A stretch of 64,000 nt of DNA from Luteitalea sp. TBR-22 (GCF_016865485.1 NZ_AP024452.1:890501-954500); one strand, 5' to 3'; positions 52,110-60,732 are shown, counted from the stretch's first letter. The notes: generated by a model not told the origin, from the letters alone. Translations and numbers: made by a program.

Positions 52110-54236
52110 ATGGGGCGAGCGACGCGCGGACATCTGGTGTGGTGCATGGCGATGCTGGTGGTCGGCGCGGGCCGTCCCGGCGCGGCGCAGACCCGCGGGC
52201 TCACGCCGGCCGACTTCTACAGCGAGGTCACTGTCGAGGAGGTCGCGATGCGGCCGCAGGGCGACCTGGTCGCCTTCACGGTGATGACCATCGTCGAGAA
52301 GGAGAACACGCGGCATCGCGAGATCTGGCTGCAGCCGATCGCCGGTGGCGCGCCGTCGGGCGCGGCGTACCGCTTCACGTCGCCGACCGAGAACTCGGGG
52401 CAGCCACGCTGGAGCCCGGACGGCACGCTGCTCGCGTTCACCTCGAAGCGCGACAAGGACGAGAACGGCACGTGGTTCGCGCGGGTCGGCGCCCAGGGCG
52501 GCGAGGCCTTCCACGTCGCCGGCGTCGAGGGCGAGCCGACCTGGTCGCCCGACGGCAAGTGGATCGCCTACGTGAAGGCGCCGATGCGCGACAGGGACGG
52601 TGACGGGACGCCCGACAAGAAGGACGAACGCGAAGGCTGGGTGGCGCCCGATGCGGTCTCGCGCACGCTCGACGCGAAGCGGTTCGATGGGCGCGTCGTC
52701 ACCTCGACGCGCTACAAGTCCAACGGCACGCTCACGTGGATGCCGCACTATGCGACGCGCGACGTGGCCCAGATCTTCGTGGTGCCCGCCGCCGGCGGCA
52801 CGCCGGTGCAGGTGACGCGCCTGGCCTTCGCCCCGTCGCAACTGGAGTGGCTGCCCGACAGCACGACCATCCTCTTCACGGGCGACGACCAGCAGGACAA
52901 CGAGCTCAATCGCGACCTGACCGCCGACATCTATGCCGTGGCCCGCACCGGCGGGGAACCGCGCCGGCTCACGCGCAATCCTGGCGCCGAGCGGTCGGCG
53001 TCCGTGTCGCCGCGCGGTGACCGGATGGCTTTCCTGTTCCAGGCGGCGGTCGGCGAGGAGACCGACATCCTCGTCGCGGAGCTGGCCTCCGACGGCAGCC
53101 TGCGCGGCTCGCCGCGCAACCTGACCCGCGCGTGGGACCGCGTGCCCGGCGTGCCGCGGTGGACGGCGGACGGGCAGCGCGTCAGGTTCGACGCCGAGAT
53201 GAACGGCAATGCGCACGTCTTCGAGGTGCCAGCCGACGGCTCGGGGGCAGTCGCGGCGGTGACCCGCGGCGAGGTCACGATCAAGGGCGCGTCCGAGAGC
53301 CGCGACGGCGCGGTGATGGCCTACCGGCTCGACTCGCCGCTCTCACCGCCTGAGCTGTTCGTCGCCGCCGGCGACGGCAGCCGCGCGCAGCAGGCGACGC
53401 GGTTCAACGAGGCCTGGCTGTCGCGCGTGACGCTGGTGCCGCCGGAGCGTCTCACGTGGAGAGTGGCCGACGGCACGACCGTCGAGGGCTGGCTGGTGAA
53501 GCCAGTGGCCTACGAGCCGGGGCGATCGTACCCGATGGTGCTGAAGATCCACGGCGGCCCGCACACCCAGTACGGCAACACCTGGTTCTCGACGTTCCAC
53601 ATCCTGTCGGCGTCGGGCTTCTTCGTGCTGTACCCCAACCCGCGCGGGTCGTCGGGGTACGGCCACGCGTTCACCTACGCAACGCGCGGCAAGTGGGGCG
53701 AGCTGGACACCGAGGACTACCTGAAGGGCGTGGATGCGGCGCTGGCGCGCTACAAGGACATCGACCCGAAACGGCTCGGCGTGTCGGGGGGCAGCTACGG
53801 CGGCTTCATGACCAACTGGCTCAGCGCCAACACCACGCGTTTCGCGGCGGCGGTGACGAGCCGGTCGATCACCAACTGGGAGAGCTGGTACGGCACGTCG
53901 GATGCCCAGCGGCTGACCGAGCACGAGTTCTTCGGCCCGCCGTGGGAGCAGCGCGAGCTCTATCGACGGCTGTCGCCCATCTCCTACGTGGAGAAGGTGC
54001 GCATCCCGACGCTGATCATCAACGGCGACCAGGACTGGCGGACGCCGCCCGGCGACGGCGAGCAGTGGTTCATGGCCCTCAAGAAGCGTGGCGTGCCGGT
54101 GGAACTGGTGGCCTATCCGCGGTCGACGCACGACCTCTCGCGCACCGGCGAGCCCTGGCTGCTCGTCGATCGCCTCGAGCGGATCCGCAGCTGGTTCGAC
54201 CACTGGCTGAACAAGCAGCCGCCTGCGTCGAAGTGA
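52110..54236 (+). CDS. Secreted S9-family prolyl oligopeptidase/dipeptidyl peptidase
   Basis: 708 residues with a signal peptide (CMAMLVVGAGRPGAAQ). A beta-propeller N-terminal domain with TolB-like repeats (QPRWSPDGTLLAFTS, EPTWSPDGKWIAYV) is followed by an alpha/beta-hydrolase domain. Nucleophile Ser562 in GVSGGSYGGFMTNW, acid Asp in INGDQDWRTPP, His in PRSTHDLSR. The layout matches S9C acylaminoacyl- or DPP4-like peptidases. It probably cleaves oligopeptides outside the cytoplasm. Start ATG 52110 with GAGGGAGACTC upstream, 15 bp after the TSUP stop. Confidence 0.92.
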   Translation: MGRATRGHLVWCMAMLVVGAGRPGAAQTRGLTPADFYSEVTVEEVAMRPQGDLVAFTVMTIVEKENTRHREIWLQPIAGGAPSGAAYRFTSPTENSGQPRWSPDGTLLAFTSKRDKDENGTWFARVGAQGGEAFHVAGVEGEPTWSPDGKWIAYVKAPMRDRDGDGTPDKKDEREGWVAPDAVSRTLDAKRFDGRVVTSTRYKSNGTLTWMPHYATRDVAQIFVVPAAGGTPVQVTRLAFAPSQLEWLPDSTTILFTGDDQQDNELNRDLTADIYAVARTGGEPRRLTRNPGAERSASVSPRGDRMAFLFQAAVGEETDILVAELASDGSLRGSPRNLTRAWDRVPGVPRWTADGQRVRFDAEMNGNAHVFEVPADGSGAVAAVTRGEVTIKGASESRDGAVMAYRLDSPLSPPELFVAAGDGSRAQQATRFNEAWLSRVTLVPPERLTWRVADGTTVEGWLVKPVAYEPGRSYPMVLKIHGGPHTQYGNTWFSTFHILSASGFFVLYPNPRGSSGYGHAFTYATRGKWGELDTEDYLKGVDAALARYKDIDPKRLGVSGGSYGGFMTNWLSANTTRFAAAVTSRSITNWESWYGTSDAQRLTEHEFFGPPWEQRELYRRLSPISYVEKVRIPTLIINGDQDWRTPPGDGEQWFMALKKRGVPVELVAYPRSTHDLSRTGEPWLLVDRLERIRSWFDHWLNKQPPASK

Positions 54237-54310
54237 GGCCTGACCGTCGCCCAAGGGCGACGGCTACGCCCAGGAAACGTGTAGGCGTCGGCCTTGGCCG
54301 ACGCCCGTTC
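54237..54310. repeat. Two REP-like hairpins
   Basis: 54244-54261 (CCGTCGCCCAAGGGCGACGG) and 54281-54305 (GTAGGCGTCGGCCTTGGCCG followed by ACGCC) are near-perfect dyads matching the elements at 40955-40974 and 40993-41016. They fill the gap between the convergent S9 peptidase and the end of the arginine cluster. Confidence 0.8.
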
Positions 54311-54322
54311 GGCGTCATTCCT

Positions 54323-54547
54323 CTACCCGTCGCGCTCGACCTTCGTCACCTGGTTGAGGAGGATGTGCAGCTTGACGCGGTCGCCGGGGTGGAGCCCGGT
54401 GTCCACGTCCTCTCCCCCGACCCTCGCCACCTGCGGCACGAGGTCTTCGTCGTCGGCCTTGACGTAGTGGACGTCGTAGGAGACCTGCCCGTGGATGCTG
54501 ACGGGCTGCAGCTTCGTGAGGACGCCGATCTGGATGCCGCGAAGCAT
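54323..54547 (-). CDS. Small hypothetical protein downstream of argF
   Basis: 74 residues (MLRGIQIGVLTKLQPVSIHG to VKLHILLNQVTKVERDG). It is beta-rich with no signal or helix bundle, and resembles a small barrel or TOBE/SH3-like fold; family not recognised. The start lies 10 bp after the argF stop on the same strand, so it is probably the last gene of the arg transcript. A GGGCAGGTGAC segment upstream may serve as the ribosome site. Confidence 0.6.
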   Translation of the reverse strand: MLRGIQIGVLTKLQPVSIHGQVSYDVHYVKADDEDLVPQVARVGGEDVDTGLHPGDRVKLHILLNQVTKVERDG

Positions 54548-54557
54548 GCGCCTATTG

Positions 54558-55538
54558 TCACCTGCCCATGAGGAGCATGAGCAAGGCCTTTTGCGCGTGC
54601 AGGCGGTTCTCGGCCTGGTCGAAGATGATGGAGGCCGGTCCGTCCATGACCTCGTCGGTCGCCTCCTCGCCACGGTGGGCGGGCAGGCAGTGCATGAAGA
54701 CGGCGTCGCCGGCCGTGCGCATCAGGGCCTCGTTCACCTGATAGGGGGCGAAGACCTTCCGGCGGTGCTGCGCCTCGGCTTCCTGCCCCATCGACGTCCA
54801 GGCGTCGGTGTAGACGGCGTCGGCGCCCTGCACCGCCTTGCGCGGATCGCGGATCAGGGTGTAGGTGGCGCCCTTGCGCGCCAGGCCCTCGAGTTGGGCG
54901 ACGGTCTGCGGCGTGAACTCGTAGTCGGCCGGCGCCGCGAGCCTGACGTGCATGCCGAGCATCATCGCGCCCTGCGCCAGCGAGGCCGCAACGTTGTTGC
55001 CATCGCCCACGAAGGCGATCGTCCTGCCGCGCAGCTCGCCGAACAGCTCCGCGAGGGTGAGCAGGTCGGCCAGCGCCTGGCAGGGGTGTTCCTCGTCGGT
55101 GAGGGCGTTGACCACATGCAGGCGCGGCGCCGCGGTCGCGAACTCCACGAGACGGTCCTGCGCGAAGGTCCTGATCACCACCGCCGACACCCAGCGTTCG
55201 AGGTTGCGGGCGACGTCGGCGATCGGCTCGCGCTCGCCCATGGCGACGTCCTGCGGGGGGGCGATCACGTCGCCGCCGAGCTCGCGCACGGCGATCTCGA
55301 ACGTGCAGCGCGTGCGCAGCGACGGCTTCTCGAAGAGCAGCGCGACGTGCTGGTTGGCCAGCGCCGTCGCCCCGTAGCGACGCACGCCCCTGGCCCGCTC
55401 CTTCTTCAGCTGCAGGCCGGCCTGCAACACGTCGGCGAGCTCGGCCGGCGACAGGTCGGGCAGCGACAGGAAGTGCTGCGTACGGAGCGAGCGGACGGCC
55501 CTGGGGGACCTGGGCGTGCGAGTGGCGCGTGTAGGCAT
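54558..55538 (-). CDS. argF: Ornithine carbamoyltransferase
   Basis: 326 residues. Carbamoyl-phosphate site FEKPSLRTRCTFE (family KPSxRTR), DVAMGEREPIADVARNLERW, NALTDEEHPCQALADLLT (HPCQ), FVGDGNNVAASLAQGA, and the ornithine-binding FMHCLPAHRGEEATDEV. It forms citrulline from ornithine and carbamoyl phosphate. The N-terminus has a basic extension of about 18 residues before the fold starts (LRTQHFLSLPDLSPAEL). No ribosome site is visible before ATG 55538; a heptamer array sits there instead. Confidence 0.93.
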   Translation of the reverse strand: MPTRATRTPRSPRAVRSLRTQHFLSLPDLSPAELADVLQAGLQLKKERARGVRRYGATALANQHVALLFEKPSLRTRCTFEIAVRELGGDVIAPPQDVAMGEREPIADVARNLERWVSAVVIRTFAQDRLVEFATAAPRLHVVNALTDEEHPCQALADLLTLAELFGELRGRTIAFVGDGNNVAASLAQGAMMLGMHVRLAAPADYEFTPQTVAQLEGLARKGATYTLIRDPRKAVQGADAVYTDAWTSMGQEAEAQHRRKVFAPYQVNEALMRTAGDAVFMHCLPAHRGEEATDEVMDGPASIIFDQAENRLHAQKALLMLLMGR

Positions 55539-55542
55539 GGAA

Positions 55543-55650
55543 CAGGCTCAGGGCTCAGGGCTCAGGGCCCAAGGCTCAGGGGAAGATCAAAGGCCCAAGG
55601 CCCAAGGCCCAAGGTCCAAGGCCCAAGGCCCAAGGCCCAAGGCCCAAGGC
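55543..55650. repeat. Heptamer repeat (ggctcag, then ggcccaa)
   Basis: In the gap between argJ and argF. About four units of GGCTCAG (55545-55580) change into about nine units of GGCCCAA (55588-55650) with a few variants (GGTCCAA). The array ends five bp before the argF start codon on the minus strand. Confidence 0.9.
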
Positions 55651-55703
55651 GCACGGCCAGGGCTCGAAGGCCGACGGCCGAATGACCAAGGCCGGCGTTC
55701 GGC

Positions 55704-56912
55704 CTACGTCCGGTACTCCGCGTTGATCTGCACGTACTCCTTGCTCAGGTCGCACGTCCACATCGTGGCTTCCTCGCCACCGCCGGTGCCGAGGTCGACG
55801 CTCACGCTGATGTCCTTGCCCTGCAGGTACTCGGCGGCCTGCGGCGCGCGCTCGTCGAACGGGCGTCCGCCCTCGAACAGCACGATGTCGCCGATGCGTA
55901 CCGCGGCGTCCTGCAGCACGAAGCCCACCCCGGCGCGCCCGGCCACCGCCACCAGCCGGCCCCAGTTGGGGTCGCCGCCATGAATCGCGGTCTTCACGAG
56001 CAGCGAGTTGGCGATGGCGCGCGCCGCCTGCTTGGCCTCGTCGTAGGTGCGGGCGCCGGTCACCTGCACCGTCACCAGCTTGGTGGCGCCCTCACCGCCG
56101 CGCACGATCTCGGTGGCCAGGAAGCGGCACACCTCGTACAGGGCGTCGGACAGCACCGGCACGTCGGCCTCGCCGATCGTCACGCCGCTCGCGCCGTTGG
56201 CCAGCAGCGCGACGCAGTCGTTGGTCGAGCACTCGCCGTCGACGGTGATCGCGTTGAAGGTGTGCTCGGTCACCTCGCCGAGCACGCGCTGCAGCAGGGG
56301 CGCGGGCACCGCCGCGTCGCACGTCAGGATGCCGAGCATCGTTGCCATGCGGGGCTCGATCATGCCGGAGCCCTTGCAGATGCCGCCGATGCGGAAGGTG
56401 CCGGCCGGCGTCGTGACCTCGACGGCACGCTCCTTGGGGAAGGGGTCGGTGGTCATGATGCCGCGCGCGGCGCGCATGTGCCCGTCGACCGACAGCACGT
56501 CGGCGGCGGCGATGATGCCGCCGGTCACCGTGCGCGGATCGAGCTGCACGCCGATGACGCCGGTCGACATGACCAGGACCTCCTCGAGGTCGCAGTCGAT
56601 GGCGCGGGCGGTCTCGGCGGCCATCAGGTGGGCGACCTGCCGCCCCTGGTCACCCGTGCACGCGTTGGCGCAGCCCGAGTTCACCACCACGGCGCGGGCG
56701 TGGCCGCGCGTCGACTGCAGGTGGTCGCGCGAGACGACGATCGGCGGCGCGACGGCCAGGTTGGTCGTGAACACCGCAGCCGCGGTCGCCGGCCTGTCGG
56801 AGACCACCAGCGCGAGGTCGAGCTTCTCGGGATTGGCCTTGATGCCGCAGTGCACGCCGGCGGCGAGAAAGCCGGCCGGCGCGGTGATGCCACCTTCAAT
56901 GGTCGTGATCAT
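55704..56912 (-). CDS. argJ: Glutamate N-acetyltransferase / ornithine acetyltransferase
   Basis: 402 residues. N-terminal GGITAPAGFLAAGVHCGIK, VVVNSGCANACTGDQG, STGVIGVQLD, then the self-cleavage site ICKGSGMIEPRMATMLGIL (Thr nucleophile of the ATML motif), and C-terminal KTAIHGGDPNWGRLVAVAGR and GQGK-like EYLQGKDISVSVDLG. It transfers acetyl from N-acetylornithine back to glutamate. The start ATG 56912 overlaps the stop of the upstream acetyltransferase gene by 4 bp (ATGA). Confidence 0.95.
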   Translation of the reverse strand: MITTIEGGITAPAGFLAAGVHCGIKANPEKLDLALVVSDRPATAAAVFTTNLAVAPPIVVSRDHLQSTRGHARAVVVNSGCANACTGDQGRQVAHLMAAETARAIDCDLEEVLVMSTGVIGVQLDPRTVTGGIIAAADVLSVDGHMRAARGIMTTDPFPKERAVEVTTPAGTFRIGGICKGSGMIEPRMATMLGILTCDAAVPAPLLQRVLGEVTEHTFNAITVDGECSTNDCVALLANGASGVTIGEADVPVLSDALYEVCRFLATEIVRGGEGATKLVTVQVTGARTYDEAKQAARAIANSLLVKTAIHGGDPNWGRLVAVAGRAGVGFVLQDAAVRIGDIVLFEGGRPFDERAPQAAEYLQGKDISVSVDLGTGGGEEATMWTCDLSKEYVQINAEYRT

Positions 56913-57514
56913 CGATGCAGGACGAGGACGGACGAGTCGGCGGTCCGGGGTTGGGCGGCGCGGCGACCGTGCCGCACGGCCGTCATGCTGCCGATCTGCG
57001 TGCCGCGCAGCGGCAGCGCCACCGCGTACTGCCCGCAGGTGCGGAACTTCGGGCAGCCGACGCAATCGGTCGCGATCTTCTCGGGCAGCCAGGTGTGGGG
57101 AACGATCGTGAAGCCGAGGCGGACGAAGTGCGTCGCCTCGTGCGTGAAGGCGCACAGCGTGCCGAACTGCTCGCGGCGCGCCGTGGCCCCGAGCGACTCG
57201 ATCAGCGCCGGGCCGAGCCGCTTGCCGCGGTGCGCGCGGTCGATCACCAGCGATCGCACCTCGGCGACCGTGCCGCTCAGCGGCGCGAGCTCCGCGCAGC
57301 CGACCAGCGCCTCGCCGGCCATGATGACGAGGAAGCGCTCCGCGTGGCGCCGGAGGTCCTCGAGCGTCCGCGGGAGCAGGTGGCCCTCGTCGAGCGCGCC
57401 CATGATGAGGCCGTGCATGGCCTCGGCCTGATCGGACCGGCCACGGGCGATGGTGTAACCCTCGGGCAGGTCGCGCGACTGCACGACCTCGATCGGGGAG
57501 AGGCTCGACGTCAC
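56909..57514 (-). CDS. argA: GNAT N-acetyltransferase, probable N-acetylglutamate synthase (short ArgA type)
   Basis: 201 residues from GTG 57514. GNAT core EVRSLVIDRAHRGKRLGPALIESL (acetyl-CoA loop RGKRLG), CAELAPLSGTVAEV, and FVRLGFTIVPHTWLPEK followed by a Cys cluster DCVGCPKFRTCGQYA. This cluster and the ~170-residue core are features of the short ArgA enzymes that lack an amino-acid-kinase domain. It would prime the pathway by acetylating glutamate. Embedded between argD and argJ with overlapping starts and stops. An unrelated GNAT remains possible but less likely. Confidence 0.8.
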   Translation of the reverse strand: MTSSLSPIEVVQSRDLPEGYTIARGRSDQAEAMHGLIMGALDEGHLLPRTLEDLRRHAERFLVIMAGEALVGCAELAPLSGTVAEVRSLVIDRAHRGKRLGPALIESLGATARREQFGTLCAFTHEATHFVRLGFTIVPHTWLPEKIATDCVGCPKFRTCGQYAVALPLRGTQIGSMTAVRHGRRAAQPRTADSSVLVLHR

Positions 57515-57515
57515 C

Positions 57516-58727
57516 TCAGGCTCCTTCCACGGCCGTGAGCGCAGCATCGAGCCGCGCCAGGGCCTCCGCAATCTCGGCCTCGGTGATCACGTAGGGCGGC
57601 AGCATGCGCACCACGCGCTCGGCAGTCCGGTTCACGATCAGGCCACGCTCGAGCGCCGCGGGCACCACCGGCGCCGCGTCGCGGTCGAGGACGAGGCCCT
57701 GCATCAGGCCGGCGCCGCGCACCTCGACGACCATCGGGTGCCTCGCCTTCAGGGCCTCGAGCCCGCTGGCGAAGACCGGTCCGACGCGGCGCACGTGATC
57801 GAGCAGCCCGCCCTCCAGCGTCTCGAGCACCGCGAGCGCCGTGCGGCAGCCGAGCGGGTTGCCGCCGTAGGTCGTGCCGTGATCGCCCGCGCTGATCGAC
57901 GCCGCCACGCGCGACGACACCAGCACGGCCCCGATCGGGAACCCGCCACCGAGCGCCTTGCCCACCGAGATCAGGTCGGGGCAGAGCCCGATGGCCTCGA
58001 AGTGGAACATGTGGCCCGTGCGCCCGAGGCCCGACTGCACCTCGTCGGCGATGTAGAGCGCGCCAGTGGCGCCGCAGGCCTTGTTGATCGCCGCGACGAT
58101 CTGCGGCGGCAGCGGCCGGACGCCGCCCTCGCCCTGGATCGGCTCGGCGATGATGGCGGCCGTGTCGTCACTGACGGCCGAGAGCAGGTCGTCCGGATCC
58201 TCGTTGGACACGAACCGCACCTCGGGCACCAGCGGACCGAAGGGGTCGCGGTAGTGCGCGTCCCAGGTCGTCGACAGCGCACCCATCGTGCGTCCGGAGA
58301 ACCCGCGCTCGAAGGCGATGAACTGCTTGCGCGGCTTGCCGGCCGTGTACCAGAAGCGGCGGGCGAACTTCAGGCAACCCTCGACCGCTTCCGCGCCGCT
58401 GTTGCAGAAGAAGGCGCGCTCGAGGCCGGACGCCTTCGTGAGCTTCTCGGCGAGCGGACCCTGGAACGGGTGGAAGAACAGGTTCGACGTGTGGACCAGC
58501 GTGCCCACCTGATCGCGCACCGCCTCCACCATCGCCGGGTGCGCGTGTCCGAGCACGTTGACGCCGATGCCCGACAGCAGGTCCAGGTACCGCTTTCCAT
58601 CGTCGGCGACGAGCCAGACGCCCTCCCCACGCACGAACACGACCGGCTGACGCTTGTAGGTCTGCAGCACGTGCGCGGCCTCGACGGCCTGGATGGTCGT
58701 GGCGGTCGGTTCGGTGGCGGTGGACAT
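57516..58727 (-). CDS. argD: Acetylornithine aminotransferase
   Basis: 403 residues from ATG 58727 (AAGGAG six bp upstream; a GTG at 58748 lies in the repeat and is less likely). Class III PLP aminotransferase: LDLLSGIGVNVLGHAHP, FFCNSGAEAVEGCLKFAR, AIIAEPIQGEGG, YIADEVQSGLGRTG, PLP Lys in SVGKALGGGFPIGAVL, and HGTTYGGNPLGCRTAL. It transaminates N-acetylglutamate semialdehyde. The same enzyme may also serve lysine synthesis. Confidence 0.94.
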   Translation of the reverse strand: MSTATEPTATTIQAVEAAHVLQTYKRQPVVFVRGEGVWLVADDGKRYLDLLSGIGVNVLGHAHPAMVEAVRDQVGTLVHTSNLFFHPFQGPLAEKLTKASGLERAFFCNSGAEAVEGCLKFARRFWYTAGKPRKQFIAFERGFSGRTMGALSTTWDAHYRDPFGPLVPEVRFVSNEDPDDLLSAVSDDTAAIIAEPIQGEGGVRPLPPQIVAAINKACGATGALYIADEVQSGLGRTGHMFHFEAIGLCPDLISVGKALGGGFPIGAVLVSSRVAASISAGDHGTTYGGNPLGCRTALAVLETLEGGLLDHVRRVGPVFASGLEALKARHPMVVEVRGAGLMQGLVLDRDAAPVVPAALERGLIVNRTAERVVRMLPPYVITEAEIAEALARLDAALTAVEGA

Positions 58728-58740
58728 CGGGGGCTCCTTC

Positions 58741-58827
58741 GATTTCACGATTTCAGAATTTCAGAATTCCTCGACCGCGCGTGGCGACCCGAACGAAATT
58801 CTGCAATCTTGCAATTCTGCAATTGCG
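58741..58827. repeat. Octamer repeat with inverted arms (atttcaga / tgcaattc)
   Basis: Left block 58741-58770: three 8-bp units of the ATTTCAGA type. Right block 58795-58827: three 8-bp units of the TGCAATTC type, partly complementary to the left. It lies between argB (stop at 58830-58828) and argD (start 58727), inside the arg transcript. This is one of the few arrays with an 8-bp period. Confidence 0.8.
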
Positions 58828-59616
58828 TTACGCGATCCGTGTGCCGCGGCGTTCCGCGATTGCGGCGGCCGTCCTGCCTTCGACGATCGCGACTGCGGCG
58901 ACGCCGCGCGCCTTTGCAGCCAGGGCCGCCCGCAGCTTCGCGATCATGCCGGCCGACGCCGTGCCGTCCTGCATCAGCGCCTCGGCTTCCGCGGGCGTGA
59001 GCGTGGGGATCGTCTGACCGTGACCGTCGAGGACGCCGGCGGTGCCGCCCGTCAGCAGCAGTTCCCGGGCGCCGATACCGGCCGCCACGTGCGCGGCCAG
59101 CGTGTCGGCGTTGACGTTCAGCACGCCGTCGCTCTCGGAGATGCCGAGGCTGGCGATCACCGGCACGTAGCCGCCGTCGAGCAGGTGCCGCACGAGCCCG
59201 AGATCGGCGCCTGCCTCGGGCTCGCCCACCAGCCCGAGGTCGACCGAGGTCCCGGCCGCCGTCACGTGCGCGGCGGCGCGCGTCGACCGCGCCAGTCCCG
59301 CATCCACGCCGGAGAGGCCGACGGCCTTCACGCCGACCGACACGAGGTGCGCCACCAGGCGCGTGTTGATCGTCCCGCCGAGCACCGCGACGACGGCCTC
59401 GAGCGTCGGCGCGTCGGTGATGCGCAACCCGTCGACGGCCTGCTTGGCGACCCCGCGCCGCGCCAGTTCTGCGTCGATCTCGCGGCCACCCCCATGCACG
59501 ACGACGAGCGGACCCGCGGCGGCCTGCGCCACGAGCGCCTCGCCGACGGCCGCGAGCCGCTCCTCGCTCTCGACGAGTTCGCCGCCGAACTTCACCAGCA
59601 CCGGCCGCGGCGTCAC
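58828..59616 (-). CDS. argB: Acetylglutamate kinase
   Basis: 262 residues. Amino-acid-kinase fold: VLVKFGGELVE, VVVHGGGREIDAELARRG, DGLRITDAPTLEAV, GLSGVDAG, YVPVIASLGISESDGVLNVNADTLAAHVAAGIGARELLLTGGTAGVLD, and GTASAGMIAKLRAALAAKARG. It phosphorylates N-acetylglutamate. It lacks an N-terminal helix extension, so it is probably the arginine-insensitive dimer type; that is inference. Start GTG 59616 overlaps the argC stop by 4 bp. Confidence 0.94.
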   Translation of the reverse strand: MTPRPVLVKFGGELVESEERLAAVGEALVAQAAAGPLVVVHGGGREIDAELARRGVAKQAVDGLRITDAPTLEAVVAVLGGTINTRLVAHLVSVGVKAVGLSGVDAGLARSTRAAAHVTAAGTSVDLGLVGEPEAGADLGLVRHLLDGGYVPVIASLGISESDGVLNVNADTLAAHVAAGIGARELLLTGGTAGVLDGHGQTIPTLTPAEAEALMQDGTASAGMIAKLRAALAAKARGVAAVAIVEGRTAAAIAERRGTRIA

Positions 59617-60614
59617 AGCAGGCCCTCCGCCTCCGGGAAGCCGTGGAGCAGGTTGAACTGCTGGAGCGCCTGTCCCGCGGCGCCCTTGAGCAGGTTGTCG
59701 AGCACCGCGACCACGATCAGGCGTCCGGTGGCCTCGTCGACCTTCCAGCCGATGTCGCAGAAGTTCGTGTGCGCGACGTGCTTGATCTCGGGCAGGCGAT
59801 CCCCGGTGAGCCGCACGAAGAAGGCGTGCGCGTAGGCGGCGCGCATCGTGTCGGCGACCTGCGCGGCGGTGACGCCGGGCTTCAGCCGCGCGTAGGTCGT
59901 CGACAGGATGCCGCGGTCGAGCGGCACCAGGTGCGGTGTGAACGTCACCGGCAGCCCGAGCGCCTGCTCCATCTCGGGCGTGTGGCGGTGCCCGAAGAGG
60001 CTGTACGCGGCGACGCTGCCGTGGTTCTCCGAGAAGTGCGTGCGTTCGCTGGCGCCCTTGCCGGCGCCCGAGATGCCGGACTTGGCATCGACGATGACGT
60101 CGCCCTGCAGCAGCCCGGCCCTGGTCAGGGGCAGCAGCGACAGCAGGGCAGCGGTCGGGTAACACCCCGGGCACGACACCAGACGGGCCGCTGGCACGGC
60201 GGGGCCATCGAACTCGGGCAGGCTGTAGAGGGTGCCGTCGGGCAGCGGGTCGGGCGTGGCAGGGTAGAACTTCCCACGCAGGGCTGGGTCCTTGAGGCGG
60301 AACGCCCCCGACAGGTCGATGACCCGGTGGCCGCGCGCCAGCAACTCTGCGGCACTGGTGGCAGCAAACGCTTCGGGCGTGCTCAGGAACACGACGTCGC
60401 AGCCCGCGAGAGCCTCGGGGGAGTAGCCGGTGATCTCACCGTCCCAGATGCGCGCCAGCGCCGGCAGGCGGCGCGGCTGCTCGGTCTGGCTCGAGCCGAG
60501 CGCGGCCTTGAGGAGGGCCCGGGGATGCCGGGCGAGGAGCCGGACCAGTTCCTGGCCGCCATAACCCGTGGCGCCCACGACCCCGACCCCGATGCGTTGC
60601 TGTCCGTCTGTCAT
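59613..60614 (-). CDS. argC: N-acetyl-gamma-glutamyl-phosphate reductase
   Basis: 333 residues. NADP-binding GVVGATGYGGQELVRLLARHP, DVVFLSTPEAF, and DLSGAFRLKDP, the catalytic Cys in VSCPGCYPTAALL, DAKSGISGAGKGASERTHFSE and FTPHLVPLDRGILSTTYA. First gene of the leftward arg transcript. ATG 60614 was chosen because the Rossmann strand begins 8 residues later; an ATG at 60641 would extend through the ARG-box region. No strong ribosome site is visible. Confidence 0.95.
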   Translation of the reverse strand: MTDGQQRIGVGVVGATGYGGQELVRLLARHPRALLKAALGSSQTEQPRRLPALARIWDGEITGYSPEALAGCDVVFLSTPEAFAATSAAELLARGHRVIDLSGAFRLKDPALRGKFYPATPDPLPDGTLYSLPEFDGPAVPAARLVSCPGCYPTAALLSLLPLTRAGLLQGDVIVDAKSGISGAGKGASERTHFSENHGSVAAYSLFGHRHTPEMEQALGLPVTFTPHLVPLDRGILSTTYARLKPGVTAAQVADTMRAAYAHAFFVRLTGDRLPEIKHVAHTNFCDIGWKVDEATGRLIVVAVLDNLLKGAAGQALQQFNLLHGFPEAEGLL

Positions 60615-60732
60615 CTGAATACTTATGCGAAAGAACGCCAAGTATGCAGACAGCCCCTCCCGAGCGCAAGGGAAATCTTTGGTGCTTTGCGTGCCTGCGG
60701 TCTCCTGCTAGGATGCATACGCCTGCATAAAG
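60615..60732. promoter_or_regulatory. argC/argR divergent control region with ARG-box-like sites
   Basis: AT-richer than its surroundings. ARG-box-like words: TGAATACTTATGCGA at 60615-60630, AAGTATGCAGA at 60640-60650, and a TGCATACGCCTGCATA pair at 60713-60728. A sigma-70-like promoter for argR is TTGCGT (60687-60692), 16-bp spacer, TAGGAT (60709-60714), overlapped by the last ARG box. Expected role: arginine-dependent repression of both units and autoregulation by ArgR. Confidence 0.6.

Noticed and set aside
54558-55538. argF product as N-acetylornithine or N-succinylornithine carbamoyltransferase
   Set aside because: HCLPAHRGEE and the KPSxRTR motif fit ordinary ornithine carbamoyltransferase, and argJ supplies free ornithine in this cluster.
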